Shown here: one piece after another, positions 1 to 8,758 of the stretch | How the letters are laid out: every line of letters starts with the position of its first letter | Position numbering within the stretch: the stretch's first letter is position 1 | Assembly (NCBI GenBank): GCA_028874995.1 | Contig: JAPPGM010000126.1 | Span: forward strand, 1-64,000 | Source: Gemmatimonadota bacterium | GTDB taxonomy: Bacteria > Gemmatimonadota > Gemmatimonadetes > Longimicrobiales > Gaopeijiaceae | DNA: 64,000 nt | Reading direction: 5' to 3' | Made by a program: the position numbers and the translations under genes | Notes under the pieces: model-generated | Seen by the model: the letters and a program-made list of their open reading frames with translations, nothing else | Told to the model about the DNA's origin: nothing | Database searches by the model: none

Positions 1-995
1 TGCGCCGACACCCGGTACGTCCATGTCGTGCCGGGCTCCAGTCCGGCGTGTCTGTGCGTGGTCGAGCCGGCGTGGACGATTGAGAAGTAGGTCCAAATAC
101 TCCCACCATCCTGCGACCCTTCGATCCGGTACCAGGTAAGCGCGCTGCTTCCGGTGTCCGCCGGCGCCTGCCACGCCAACTCGATCACCGAGTCCTCCGT
201 GGCACTGGCGGTCGCAGTCAGATCGGTCGGCGGTCCGGGCGGCGCCCCCGCGGTCGTGACCGAAACGCTGGACGTACTACCGTTCCCGGAGGCGTTCTGC
301 GCGGTTATCCGGTAGTGCCGGGTCGTGTTGGCGTCCAACCCCGCTTCTCTGAACGCGGTGCTGTCGGCGGGAATGGTGTCATAGGTCCAGCTGACTTCGT
401 TCGGCGAAACACCGACTTCGTAACCCGTGATCGCGCTGCTCCCGGTATCCGCCGGCGGATCCCACGTCACGAGAATGGCCGAATCTCCGTCCGCCACGCC
501 TTCCAGGTTCGTCACCGCTCCGGGCGCAGTGGCGGCCAAGGTTGGCGCACCGACGACGGACCGGGCGGAGAACCCGAGGCCCGACGCGGCGTTACCTCCC
601 ATGAGGGCGAATGTGGCGGAATGGGCTCGCGCCCCCAGGAACACCCGGGGGGCCCGACCAATCGGCGCCTCGCGCAACACAGTAACACCCGTCGAAACAT
701 CCGCAGTTCCGCTCTCCACCCTGGGAACCGGCCCCGACCCGCGCGACTCCATCGCGGCCTTCCGTGCGTTGCTCGCACGCGCCGTGGCTGCCAACTTCGC
801 TCGCGGGTCCGCGGGCGGTTTGCCCACCTCGGCGCGGTGACCGCCGGGAGTGGCATCCACGCGCTCACCAGCGGCGGGCAGCAGGAGTGCCTCGCCGAAC
901 GGTCCGGCAGCCGCGACACTCGAGGGCGCGCCCGCCAACAGGAGCCCCACACCCAATACCGCGAGACATCGTGAGGAGCGGAGCGAGACCCGCAT
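1..995 (-). CDS. Secreted fibronectin type III repeat protein (partial, C-terminus beyond window)
   Basis: The minus strand is open from an ATG at 995 to the window edge, about 331 codons. Residues 1-29 form a signal peptide (Arg-rich start, hydrophobic LAVLGVGLLLAG core, Ala-rich cleavage region). Residues 30-148 are low complexity. From about residue 150 two fibronectin type III domains follow, recognisable by AILVTWDPPADTGSSAITGY, by ADSTAFREAGLDANTTRHYR, and by PGPPTDLTATA at the second domain boundary near nt 250. An in-frame ATG at 1034, with an AGGAGG-like stretch after it, would add 13 residues; 995 is chosen because it directly precedes the signal sequence. Fn3 domains in secreted bacterial proteins usually act as spacers or adhesion modules; no catalytic domain is visible in this part, so the function depends on what lies beyond the edge. 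Confidence 0.8.
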   Translation of the reverse strand, partial: MRVSLRSSRCLAVLGVGLLLAGAPSSVAAAGPFGEALLLPAAGERVDATPGGHRAEVGKPPADPRAKLAATARASNARKAAMESRGSGPVPRVESGTADVSTGVTVLREAPIGRAPRVFLGARAHSATFALMGGNAASGLGFSARSVVGAPTLAATAPGAVTNLEGVADGDSAILVTWDPPADTGSSAITGYEVGVSPNEVSWTYDTIPADSTAFREAGLDANTTRHYRITAQNASGNGSTSSVSVTTAGAPPGPPTDLTATASATEDSVIELAWQAPADTGSSALTWYRIEGSQDGGSIWTYFSIVHAGSTTHRHAGLEPGTTWTYRVSA

Positions 996-1034
996 CCTCT
1001 CAGTATCCGTTCCCCTCCTCGTAGCCTCTGTCAT

Positions 1035-1534
1035 CGGCTGACCTCCCCGATCCAGTCATCGCCGACAAGATGGACCACTCCGCCGCACTAGTGCTATACA
1101 CAAAATATTTATGCTATATATACAGCCGAGATACACCGGTTCCCGCGACAACTCCACCCTCTCGGATCGCACTCGATGCTTGAGAATCATATGTAGCAAA
1201 AACAATTCCGATGGATTCGCCGGACGAGGGCATATTCCGGTTTGCCATTGCGGTTGTCCCCGCAATCTGTACTTATATGATTCTATGTTTTGTATATATC
1301 ACTCGATTACTTTGCGGCCGTCAGCGATTCAGAGCGGGCCTGAACGACAAGCCAAGGCAGCGCCCGGTCCGACCAGACACAGAGGTGGGGAGAGCTCTAG
1401 ACGAGCCCGCCACTCGCGTTGGTCCCGCCGACACGGGCCCAAACAGTGAGACCGGGAAAGGCCCCAGAACGCCTCTATTGTCCCCGGGGCTGACCATCAA
1501 CGGTGCAGCAGTCGACCCACAAACACAGAGCCAC
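1035..1534. other. Intergenic region with AT-rich island
   Basis: About 500 bases without a convincing gene. Positions 1090-1290 are markedly more AT-rich than the surrounding high-GC DNA, including a run around 1095-1125 with two copies of GCTATA. It lies upstream of the fibronectin gene (minus strand), so it may hold that promoter. The short open frames across it have no family resemblance and no plausible ribosome binding site. Confidence 0.4.
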
Positions 1535-2415
1535 TCAGCATGCCGCCTTCTGGAACGACGCATCGCTGAGGAAAGCGGGCCGGGCGGCGTTCCAGCGGGT
1601 GCGGCTGGTCGGTTCGCCCGATGGCCGTTCAGGCTTTCCCGACTTGATGGCCTTCCCCAGTGCGGCACCGGCGCCGCGCGCCTTCGGGACGGCCCGGGCG
1701 ATTCTGTCGATCCCTTCCGCGATGAGCGCCTCGTCGATGACCGAGTATCCCAGGCGGATATGGTTGCGGTTGCTCTGCTCGTCGGAGAAGACCAATTCCG
1801 CCGGTCTCGAGGAACACGCCGTCGGGTTCGACCAGGTCGTGCAGGATCCCCGCGTCCACTACCTCGGGCAGCTTGACCCAGATGTTGCCACCGCCGTATT
1901 CCGGCTTGGCGGCGGCACCGGGGAAGTGCCGTTCGAGCGATTCGTGCATCACGTCGCAGCACTTGCGGTGGATGCCGATCAGTCGGGCGATGAATGAAAC
2001 GATCGCAGTAGCCCCTCTGAAGGAACAGGGCCGCGCTCCGCCTCTTCGTCGACGGGAGGCCACTGGACGTTGATCCCTTCGATTCTGGCCATGGCGCGAC
2101 CGCATCCGGGTAGCCGGGATCCTCGACGCCGATCGTCTCGCCCGGCGCCAACAGGAGCCGCATCGCGATATAGAGGGCGTGCTGACCACCCACTGTCACG
2201 AGCATCTCGTCGGGCCGGGCGAAGATGCCGCGCCCGGCCATCACACGATGGATCAACTGCTCGATCAGCATCTCGTCGTCGGTCTCGGAGAAATCCGTGG
2301 CGCAGCTGCCAATCCCCACGATGTCCACCGAATCCCGCACGCACTCCCTCCAGTGCCCGAGCGGGAACAGCGACGGGTCGATCTGACCGCACACGAAGGG
2401 GTACCGATTGTTCAA
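1535..2415 (-). pseudogene. Decayed MocR-type/class I PLP aminotransferase
   Basis: Pieces of one protein appear in order but in different minus-strand frames. From 2415 to about 2090 the frame has PFVCGQIDPSLFPLGHWR and then VGGQHALYIAMRLLLAPGET and VEDPGYPDA, the substrate/cofactor half of MocR-like aminotransferases. A short piece with INVQWPPVDEEAERG lies in another frame (2030-2080). From about 2006 to 1800 comes the C-terminal small domain (RHFPGAAAKPEYGGGNIWVK, VEPDGVFLETGG), and from 1795 to 1685 its end (NHIRLGYSVIDEALIAEG) in a third frame. The central part with the PLP-binding lysine is missing, there is no GntR helix-turn-helix, and the first frame opens only with TTG directly after stop codons. 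This is a non-functional remnant; exact borders are approximate. Confidence 0.75.
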
Positions 2416-2430
2416 GTTCTACGCGTTCCC

Positions 2431-2448
2431 TAGCCTAGCCTAGCCTAG
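2431..2448. repeat. Short tandem repeat TAGCC x3 plus TAG
   Basis: Three direct copies of TAGCC followed by TAG lie between the two decayed genes. On the minus strand they place TAG stop codons just ahead of the aminotransferase remnant. Probably replication slippage in unselected DNA. Confidence 0.6.
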
Positions 2449-2460
2449 TGCCGGAACCGC

Positions 2461-3553
2461 TTACTTCCGCGAACAACTCCACCAGCAACCCCAGCTTCTC
2501 GGATACCTCTTCTGGAATTGCCTCCGGCGGGCGTTGCCATCGAGAATTGCCGGCCCTCTCAGTTCGGGAAGGATGGGCCTGAGTGCAAAGAAACGCCGGC
2601 GCGGGGTCAAGCCGAAACCCCCTTCAACTCGCTCCAGCTCTGCGTCCGGGTTGGGCCCCGGGTGGTTGTCTTGCACATAGTAGACGTTGGCGCGCTCGTC
2701 CCAAACATCGGCGGCGGGATCACCGAGTCTCTCTGCAAGCGCTTGCAGCACAGCCAGATCGGTTCCCCCTCCACGTAAAGGACATACTCGCGCTGCCGCG
2801 CCCGGAGGTAGTGCTCGGCTCCGTAGTGCCGCAGCGCGGTGACGATTTCGGTCCTGGACGCCAGCTCGTCCGTCCGCCCGTCGAGGAGCAGCGTCAGGTT
2901 GCAGTCGAGGGCCTCGCCCAGAATCACCTGGGAGTGCGTGACGAGAACGACCTGGGAGCCGGACCGCGCGCCTTCATCCCGCAGGAGCACGTACGCCTGT
3001 CTCTGGCGAAGGATTTCAAGGTGTGGGTCCGGCTCGTTGATCAGCAGGACGCTATGAGGGTGGGAGTGAAGATAGGCGAGGACCAGGAGAATCTGCTGGA
3101 GCCTCCGGCCGGCGAGGGCGATGTCAGCCGGTCTGCGCACGCCGGCCTCCCGGTAAAAGAGGTCGATCGCTCCTCGCCCCGTCTCGGTGGGGTCTTCCAG
3201 GGAGACATCGGACAGCCGGTCTATCAGCTTTGCCACCCGCGACCAGGCGGACGGGTCGTCCCCGGCCACCATGAGACACAGGTTGCGCAGGACCTGGGCC
3301 GTCTGACCCTGCCCCAGCATGACATCGATCCGGCCGGGCTGGACGATCGACTCCTCGGCTCCCTGGGCGGCGCCCGACCCTTCCGGTCGAACCAGATCCG
3401 CACCGCCTGGGACCAGAGCGCGATCGCCTGCAGCGCCGTCGTCTTCCCGCAGTTGTTGGGACCGGCCAGGACCGCGGGATGGTCGAGTTCGATGCGGACC
3501 CTGTCGCCAAACCCCTTGAAGTTGCGGATTTCGAGGTAGTGGAGGTGCCTCAT
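2461..3553 (-). pseudogene. OLD-like AAA ATPase with TOPRIM-like C-terminus, broken by two frameshifts
   Basis: Reads from an ATG at 3553. The N-terminal part has YLEIRNFKGFGD and the P-loop AGPNNCGKTTALQAIAL. Near 3380-3390 the frame shifts; the next frame carries a Walker B region (SVLLINEPDPHLEI), an H-loop (VVLVTHSQVILGEA) and YVLYVEGE, the start of a TOPRIM-type segment. A second shift near 2755 leads into LQALAERLGDPAADVW in a third frame; one extra A would restore the expected VEGETD motif. Each break looks like a single-base change, so a sequencing error is possible, though the neighbour is also decayed. The ATG overlaps the TGA of the upstream caspase-like gene (TGATG), so it was translationally coupled to it. 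OLD-like ATPase-nucleases act in phage defence or DNA repair; the role here is unknown. Confidence 0.75.
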
Positions 3554-4728
3554 CACCCCCCGCCCCCAGCCGCCCGAATCTCCCTGTTCTTGACCGCCAG
3601 CTCCACGAGCAACTCCTCCAGCTCGTTCTCGTAGCGCTCCTGCGACATCTGCCCCTTCACGCGCCTGAGATCCGCGATCCGCGCCTCGATCGCCGCCTTC
3701 TCCTCGTACAGCGCGCGCAGCTCTGGGGTCACCGCCTCGTCCCCCCCCGCCCCCCCGATCGACGTCAGGAACACCATGCGCGCCAGCGCCCCGTCGCCCT
3801 CCAGGTCGTCCAGCTCGCGGCTGCCCTCGCCGTCACCGTTGTCGTCCAGGATGGCGTGCTCGGTCATGAGGAGGTTGGCGCTCTCGTACTGGCGCTGTAC
3901 CTCGCGCAGGGCGTACGAGAAGGCCTCCAGCATGGACACGCGCGAATCCTTGTCGACATCGGCGCCCTCGTCGGCGAAGGCATCGACGAAGTGGAGGCCG
4001 AAGCGGGTCACGTTGCGTTCACGGCCGGTGCGGGTAGCGGCGATGATCGTGCGGTTGGGGCCGGACAGCGCCGCGACGAAGGGTCCCGACGCACTCGCGG
4101 TGTTCACGAAGGTGACGCGGCGGTCGCCGAGCCCGGCCAGCAGGCCCGCCATGTCCTCGGCGGTCAGGTCCGGGCCGGGGATGTTGAAGCGCGCGGCCCC
4201 GTTGCGGAAGGTGCCGTGGCCCGCCAGCAGGACCACGAGGTTGTCGGTGGGCGACATCGCGGCCGCGATCTCCACGAAGGCGGCGCGGATGTTCTCGGCG
4301 GTGGAGCGCGCGCGGATGCGGGTGGGGTCCAGCTCGGTCTTCTCGCCCAGGTAGGTGATCCGGTCGGGGGGGACTCCGTACTTCTCGGTGGCGGCGTCGG
4401 CGAAGCGGCTCAGCCAGCCGTGGAAGGCGTCGGTGTACTCGGGATCGCCGCCCATGCCCGAGATGAGGAGGATGTGGGTGTTCTGGGCCTGGGCGGGGGC
4501 GGGGGAGACGGCGGCGATTGCGAGAAGGGCCACGATGAGGAGGCACGGGGTGGACGGGGGGCGACCTCCGGCGGCAGGGTGACCTCCGCCCGCCGAGGTG
4601 GGAGCGGGTGTCGGCTCCGTCGCGGCCCGCGCCGCGACCTCCACCGACCGTTCTCGGCCCACCGCCGCGGCAGTCACTCGCCGCACGGCGCCCGCCAACA
4701 CCGCCGCAACACCCACACCGCCCTTCAA
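3553..4728 (-). CDS. Secreted caspase-like (clan CD fold) protein with Cys replaced by Ser
   Basis: About 391 residues. A hydrophobic segment (LLIVALLAIAAVSPAPAQAQ) roughly 60-80 residues in acts as a signal peptide. The caspase/C13-like core follows: THILLISGMGGDPEYTD, then LVVLLAGHGTF containing the catalytic His, then VTFVNTASASGPFVAALSG, where the family pattern A-C-x-S-G would put the nucleophile. Here Ser stands in the Cys position, so ordinary cysteine protease activity is doubtful. A DKDSRVSMLEAF segment and an acidic DDNGDGEG loop look calcium-binding. The C-terminus is a coiled coil (about the last 60 residues). The start is uncertain: TTG at 4728 overlaps the TGA of the upstream VWA gene, and no ATG lies between it and the signal sequence. 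Part of the DUF4159/VWA gene set. Confidence 0.7.
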   Translation of the reverse strand: MKGGVGVAAVLAGAVRRVTAAAVGRERSVEVAARAATEPTPAPTSAGGGHPAAGGRPPSTPCLLIVALLAIAAVSPAPAQAQNTHILLISGMGGDPEYTDAFHGWLSRFADAATEKYGVPPDRITYLGEKTELDPTRIRARSTAENIRAAFVEIAAAMSPTDNLVVLLAGHGTFRNGAARFNIPGPDLTAEDMAGLLAGLGDRRVTFVNTASASGPFVAALSGPNRTIIAATRTGRERNVTRFGLHFVDAFADEGADVDKDSRVSMLEAFSYALREVQRQYESANLLMTEHAILDDNGDGEGSRELDDLEGDGALARMVFLTSIGGAGGDEAVTPELRALYEEKAAIEARIADLRRVKGQMSQERYENELEELLVELAVKNREIRAAGGGG

Positions 4729-7022
4729 GCCAACCCCCTCTTCCTTCGATACCCCCACTCCGCCCCCAGGAGCCCCGCCAGCAGCAGGAAGAGGATCGGC
4801 ATGTCCCACAGGTCGCGCTCCTCGGTGACGGTGACGCCGCCGCCGGTGAACCGCAGGTCCTCGGGCAGCCGGCTGGCGGTTTCGGCGGTGTAGTAGCGAC
4901 CGCCGGTCTCGTCGGCGATGCGCTCCATCAGGCCGCGGCGCTGGTGGGGATCGCGGAACTCTCCGGTGCCGGGAGCCACCCGGATGCCGGTCAGGCCGGT
5001 CCCCAGCGCAACCGTGTCGCGCCCGGCGCTCACGGAGACTTCGTAGATGCCGTCCATCTCGGGGGTGAAGGGGACGGTGTACCTGCCGTCTTCGGCGACC
5101 GACCACTCCATTGGGAGCTCCCGCTCCTCGCCGGTCGGTGTGGTGATGCGGGCGGTGACACGGGCGCCGTTCACCTCGACGAAGCCCTCGTCGAGGACGG
5201 TGGCCTCAAGGGTGACGGGCTCGCCGGCCTCGACCGATTCACGGGCTGGGGCGGCTTCCACGGGGTCCGGGGTCTCGGCGATGATCCAGCGCAGCAGCTG
5301 CCGCCAGAAGGTCTCGTGGCTCTGGTCCTCGAGCGGCACGGTGTGGTGCATCTGCCACATCCAGACATCCTGCACGGCGAGCACCACCGAGCGGCCCTTG
5401 CCGTAGCGCTGGAACGCCATGACCACGCGGTCGGCGGGTTCGCTCTGGCCGCCCGCCACCACCGTGCCCTCGAGCAGTTCGGTCGCGCCCGGCTTTAGCC
5501 CCGTCACGATGTTGGTGGTGGAGACGGGCGGCAGCGAATCCCAGCGGATCGCCGACTGTTCGGCCGAACCGTCGATGCGGGTGGCCGGATGGTTGGCACC
5601 GGCAGGGGTGGGGGTGACCTTCACCACGGCGAGACGCTCGGTCGGGGTGTTCTGCCGGGGCTCGTCGAGGAGGACCGGGAGGACATCCTCGAGCGGAGTG
5701 CCCTTGTAACCGCCCTCGGAGAAGGAGCGGCGCCCGCCCAGCATGAGCAGGGTGCCGCCGCGCTCGCTCACGAAGTCGGCGATCATCTCGAGCTGGCCGT
5801 GGGTGAAGAAGCTGGCCTCGACGGAACCCAGGATGAGGGCGCGGTAGCCGTAGAGGTCCTCGCGGGTCGTGGGGAAGCCCTCGACGAGTTCGAGAGGGTC
5901 GTCGAGGTTGCGGCGGAAGAACTTGTTCTCGGCGGTGCGCTGCAGGAGGACGACCTGCAGGTTTTCGTCGGTGCGGACGGCACGCAGCATGAAGGCCACC
6001 TCGTAGCGCGGTTCGCCCTCGAAGTAGAGGATCTTCTCGGTGCGGTCCCGGACCTGCACGATCGCGTGCAGCACGTTGTTCTCGAGGACCCGCTCGCCCT
6101 GCTGGCCGGGGATGCGGAAGGTGAGTTCGCGGGTGCCGGGCGTCTCGAGGGTGATGGCGACGGGAGTGACCAGCGACTGTCCGTCGGGCGGCAGGGTGAC
6201 CACTTCCGTGGTGACGATGGTCCCCATGTCCTCGACGATGATCGGGACGTCGCGGCCGGCGTACCCGGTCGCCTCGACGATGACGTTGACGATCGTCGAG
6301 GTGCCCGCCAGAGCGCGTTCGGGCATGTCGGCGCGGGTGGCCTGCACGTCGGCCTCCATATCCTCGTCGCCCAGCCCGACGGTGAAGACCGGCACCGACG
6401 CGGCGCGCAGCGGCAGCAGCACTTCGCCGATGGCCTCGTCGCTGTTGTCGCCCCCGTCCGACAACACGACGATCCCCGACAGCGGCACCCCCTGCAGCTC
6501 ATCGCGGGCGTAGGCCAGTGCGTCGCCGATCCGCGTCTGGCTGCCGTCGAATGTGAGCGCGTCAACGCCGCCGACCCGGCTTGGCCGCGACGAGAAGCGG
6601 AAATGGCGGAGCGTGAATTCCTCGCTGAGGGCAGCCACCAGATCGCCCTCGGGGTCCAGGAGCCCGGCCGCCTTTTCGGCGCGGGAGGTTCCGTCGCGGT
6701 CGTCGATCGTCATGCTGCGGGAGTCGTCCACCAGCACGGCCAGGAAGTTCCGCTGCGGCACGACCGAGGTAAGGATCAGCCCCGGCTGCATCACGATGAA
6801 GAAGAGAAGCACGAACGCGGCTCCGCGCAGTACGCCCAGCACCCAGCGGTCGGCCCTGCTGCTCTTGCCGCGGGCGCGGAGGTAGGTGAGAACAGCCGGA
6901 ACGGCCAGGGCCGCCGCGACGAGGGCGGCGGCGGTCAGCGGCCACGGCGACAGGAAGGAGAAGTCGCCCTCCTGGTAGAGTACCGGCCGGTACTTGAAGA
7001 GGAACTCGAACAGGCTGCTCAT
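4725..7022 (-). CDS. Membrane-anchored VWA domain protein (BatA-like / glutamine amidotransferase-like)
   Basis: 765 residues. Two N-terminal membrane helices (about 28-50 and 64-84) precede a von Willebrand factor A domain whose metal site (MIDAS) is intact: VDDSRSM near residue 98 and IVVLSDGGDNSDE near 190. An Ig-like region follows, then an amidotransferase-like alpha/beta region (residues about 330-560) typical of large VWA membrane proteins of Bacteroidota and Gemmatimonadota, another beta region, and a C-terminal helix (MPILFLLLAGLLGAEW). It probably scaffolds an envelope complex; in related phyla such genes sit beside MoxR ATPases and DUF58/DUF4159 proteins. Here it follows the DUF4159 gene by about 90 bases, and its stop codon overlaps the caspase-like gene. 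The ATG at 7022 has only a weak ribosome binding site. Confidence 0.85.
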   Translation of the reverse strand: MSSLFEFLFKYRPVLYQEGDFSFLSPWPLTAAALVAAALAVPAVLTYLRARGKSSRADRWVLGVLRGAAFVLLFFIVMQPGLILTSVVPQRNFLAVLVDDSRSMTIDDRDGTSRAEKAAGLLDPEGDLVAALSEEFTLRHFRFSSRPSRVGGVDALTFDGSQTRIGDALAYARDELQGVPLSGIVVLSDGGDNSDEAIGEVLLPLRAASVPVFTVGLGDEDMEADVQATRADMPERALAGTSTIVNVIVEATGYAGRDVPIIVEDMGTIVTTEVVTLPPDGQSLVTPVAITLETPGTRELTFRIPGQQGERVLENNVLHAIVQVRDRTEKILYFEGEPRYEVAFMLRAVRTDENLQVVLLQRTAENKFFRRNLDDPLELVEGFPTTREDLYGYRALILGSVEASFFTHGQLEMIADFVSERGGTLLMLGGRRSFSEGGYKGTPLEDVLPVLLDEPRQNTPTERLAVVKVTPTPAGANHPATRIDGSAEQSAIRWDSLPPVSTTNIVTGLKPGATELLEGTVVAGGQSEPADRVVMAFQRYGKGRSVVLAVQDVWMWQMHHTVPLEDQSHETFWRQLLRWIIAETPDPVEAAPARESVEAGEPVTLEATVLDEGFVEVNGARVTARITTPTGEERELPMEWSVAEDGRYTVPFTPEMDGIYEVSVSAGRDTVALGTGLTGIRVAPGTGEFRDPHQRRGLMERIADETGGRYYTAETASRLPEDLRFTGGGVTVTEERDLWDMPILFLLLAGLLGAEWGYRRKRGLA

Positions 7023-7110
7023 GGGGCGGTCCGGTCCGGCGCGGCATGCGGGACGGAGGAGGATCCGGGCGGGGAGCTGCTCATATACTCATGTGCTCAT
7101 GGGTTCGGCG

Positions 7111-8025
7111 TCAGTGGCTCATCGCGTAGACGATCATGTTGACGCCCATCTGGAAGGCGAAGGTGGAGTACTGGAGCGGATAGTCGGGCTGCTCGGCCCA
7201 CTCCCAGGCGTCACCCAGATCGGTGTTCCAGTTGATGATGACCATCAGCCGGCCGTCGTGATCCTCGATCCCCTTCACGTAGGGCACGTATCCGTCGCGC
7301 TCGTGGGTCCGACCGCTCCAGTACCGCCCGTAGGCCGGCACCTGGAGGATCTCGTCGATGTCGTAGAAGGTGTTGAAGACGGGGTGATCGAGGTCCAGAT
7401 CGATGATCGGGTTGTTGGGGAAGACCAGACCCATCTGGTACTCGAACTGGGCCCACTCCTGCGATCCCCAGAAGTCGTCGATGACCAGGAAGCCGCCGGC
7501 CTTGAGGTAGTCGCGCAGCCCCTCGATCTCTTCGTCCCTCAGGTTCATGTACCCGACTTCGAGGGCGTAGAGGAAGGGGAAGCGGCGGAGCGCGGGATTG
7601 TCCAGCTCGACCGCGTTCTCCCAGTCGAAGGCGTCCAGGTTGGTGAGCCGCTTGAGGACGGTGACGAACTGACGGTCGGACTTGGGGTAGTCGATGGCCC
7701 AGGAGCCGCCGCCACGCCCCCAGCCGCGCCAGCCGGAGTAGGCGGCCCGGGTGAAGTAGAACTCGTGCCACTCGTAGTCGGGGCGCTGGGGGACGGGGGT
7801 GGGGGGAATGGTGGGCGGAATGGTCGGTTGCGGGGACGCGAAGTGGAGGTAGCCGGGGGAGGGGGTAGCGGGCGGGGCGACCGAGAGGGTCGTGGGTGCC
7901 GGGCGTGGATCCGGTCCGGAAGGCGCGACCACCCCGATGAGGGCCGCGACGCCGCACAGAACCGCGACGAGGGCCGCGGCGCTCCTCCGCGACAGCGCGG
8001 GATCGCCCGACTGCGAACGCGTCAA
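7111..8025 (-). CDS. DUF4159 domain-containing protein
   Basis: 304 residues. An N-terminal membrane anchor or signal segment (LVAVLCGVAALIGVV, about 18-33) leads into a Pro-rich linker and the DUF4159 domain: YEWHEFYFTRAAYSGWRGW, a long helix-strand region, GGFLVIDDFWGSQEW and the C-terminal ending FAFQMGVNMIVYAMSH. DUF4159 has a class I amidotransferase-like fold without assigned activity and is nearly always encoded next to VWA/BatA and MoxR genes, as here. The start is a TTG at 8025, preceded by AGAGGAAGG at good distance; there is no in-frame ATG nearby. It is the first gene of the minus-strand set ending in the caspase-like and ATPase genes. Function unknown. Confidence 0.85.
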   Translation of the reverse strand: MTRSQSGDPALSRRSAAALVAVLCGVAALIGVVAPSGPDPRPAPTTLSVAPPATPSPGYLHFASPQPTIPPTIPPTPVPQRPDYEWHEFYFTRAAYSGWRGWGRGGGSWAIDYPKSDRQFVTVLKRLTNLDAFDWENAVELDNPALRRFPFLYALEVGYMNLRDEEIEGLRDYLKAGGFLVIDDFWGSQEWAQFEYQMGLVFPNNPIIDLDLDHPVFNTFYDIDEILQVPAYGRYWSGRTHERDGYVPYVKGIEDHDGRLMVIINWNTDLGDAWEWAEQPDYPLQYSTFAFQMGVNMIVYAMSH

Positions 8026-8143
8026 CTTCGCCTTCCTCTGCTCGGGTCAGCGGGATGTCCGTCCATCGCGTGGCTACACCAGCAAGGACACGTGGGGGCG
8101 CCGAAACGTAAACGGGACGGAGGAGTCGCCGCTACTCGGGGCA

Positions 8144-8755
8144 TCACTTGCGAACCGGTTTCCGTTGCGCCCTCGCCCGGTGAGCCAGCCTCACGGCGAA
8201 CAACCCCGCCAGCGTAAGCGCCGCCACCAGTGGCCAGAAGGTGTCCGCCCGGACCTTCCAATAGAAGTGGAGGACGCCCAGCGAAGCAGCAACGTAGACC
8301 AGACGGTGAAGCTTCAGCCACCGCTTCCCCAGGCGGCGGATCCATCCCTTCGTCGACGTGACGGCGAGCGGGACGAGCAGTAAGAGCGCGGCGAACCCGG
8401 CCGTGATGTATCGCCGGTCCACCACGTCGTCGATGATGTACCCGAGCGCGAACGCCTGGTCGATGCCCGCGTAGGCCAGGAAATGGACGCAGGCGTGGAA
8501 GAAGGCGAACAGTCCCAGAAGGCGCCGTACCTGGATGACCCGGTTCCACCCGGTCAGGCGGCGGATGGGCGTGACCGCGAGGGTGGCCAGCAGGAAGACG
8601 AGCGTCCAGCGCCCCTCGACCAGGATGATCGTGTCGACGGGAAGCACGCCGAGGGTGCCGCGGAAGAACCCGGCCGTGAGCCACGCGATGGGGCCCAGGC
8701 CGATGAGCCAGATGGCCGTCTTGAGGAGAAGGATCCTGCGCCTGGGATTGGGCAC
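8144..8755 (-). CDS. msrQ: MsrQ, heme-binding membrane subunit of the methionine sulfoxide reductase MsrPQ
   Basis: 203 residues with about six membrane helices and the ferric-reductase-like pattern: His residues in FAFFHACVHFLAYAG and in LKLHRLVYVAASLGVLHFYW are the expected heme ligands. MsrQ passes electrons from the quinone pool or a flavin reductase to the molybdoenzyme MsrP, which repairs oxidised methionine in periplasmic proteins. The GTG start at 8755 lies three bases after the msrP stop codon, the usual msrPQ operon order. Length and helix pattern match the YedZ family. Confidence 0.92.
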   Translation of the reverse strand: MPNPRRRILLLKTAIWLIGLGPIAWLTAGFFRGTLGVLPVDTIILVEGRWTLVFLLATLAVTPIRRLTGWNRVIQVRRLLGLFAFFHACVHFLAYAGIDQAFALGYIIDDVVDRRYITAGFAALLLLVPLAVTSTKGWIRRLGKRWLKLHRLVYVAASLGVLHFYWKVRADTFWPLVAALTLAGLFAVRLAHRARAQRKPVRK

Positions 8756-8758
8756 GGG

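Noticed and set aside
1085..1330. Small plus-strand coding frames in the AT-rich island
   Set aside because: No ribosome binding site, no family resemblance, and composition very different from neighbouring genes.
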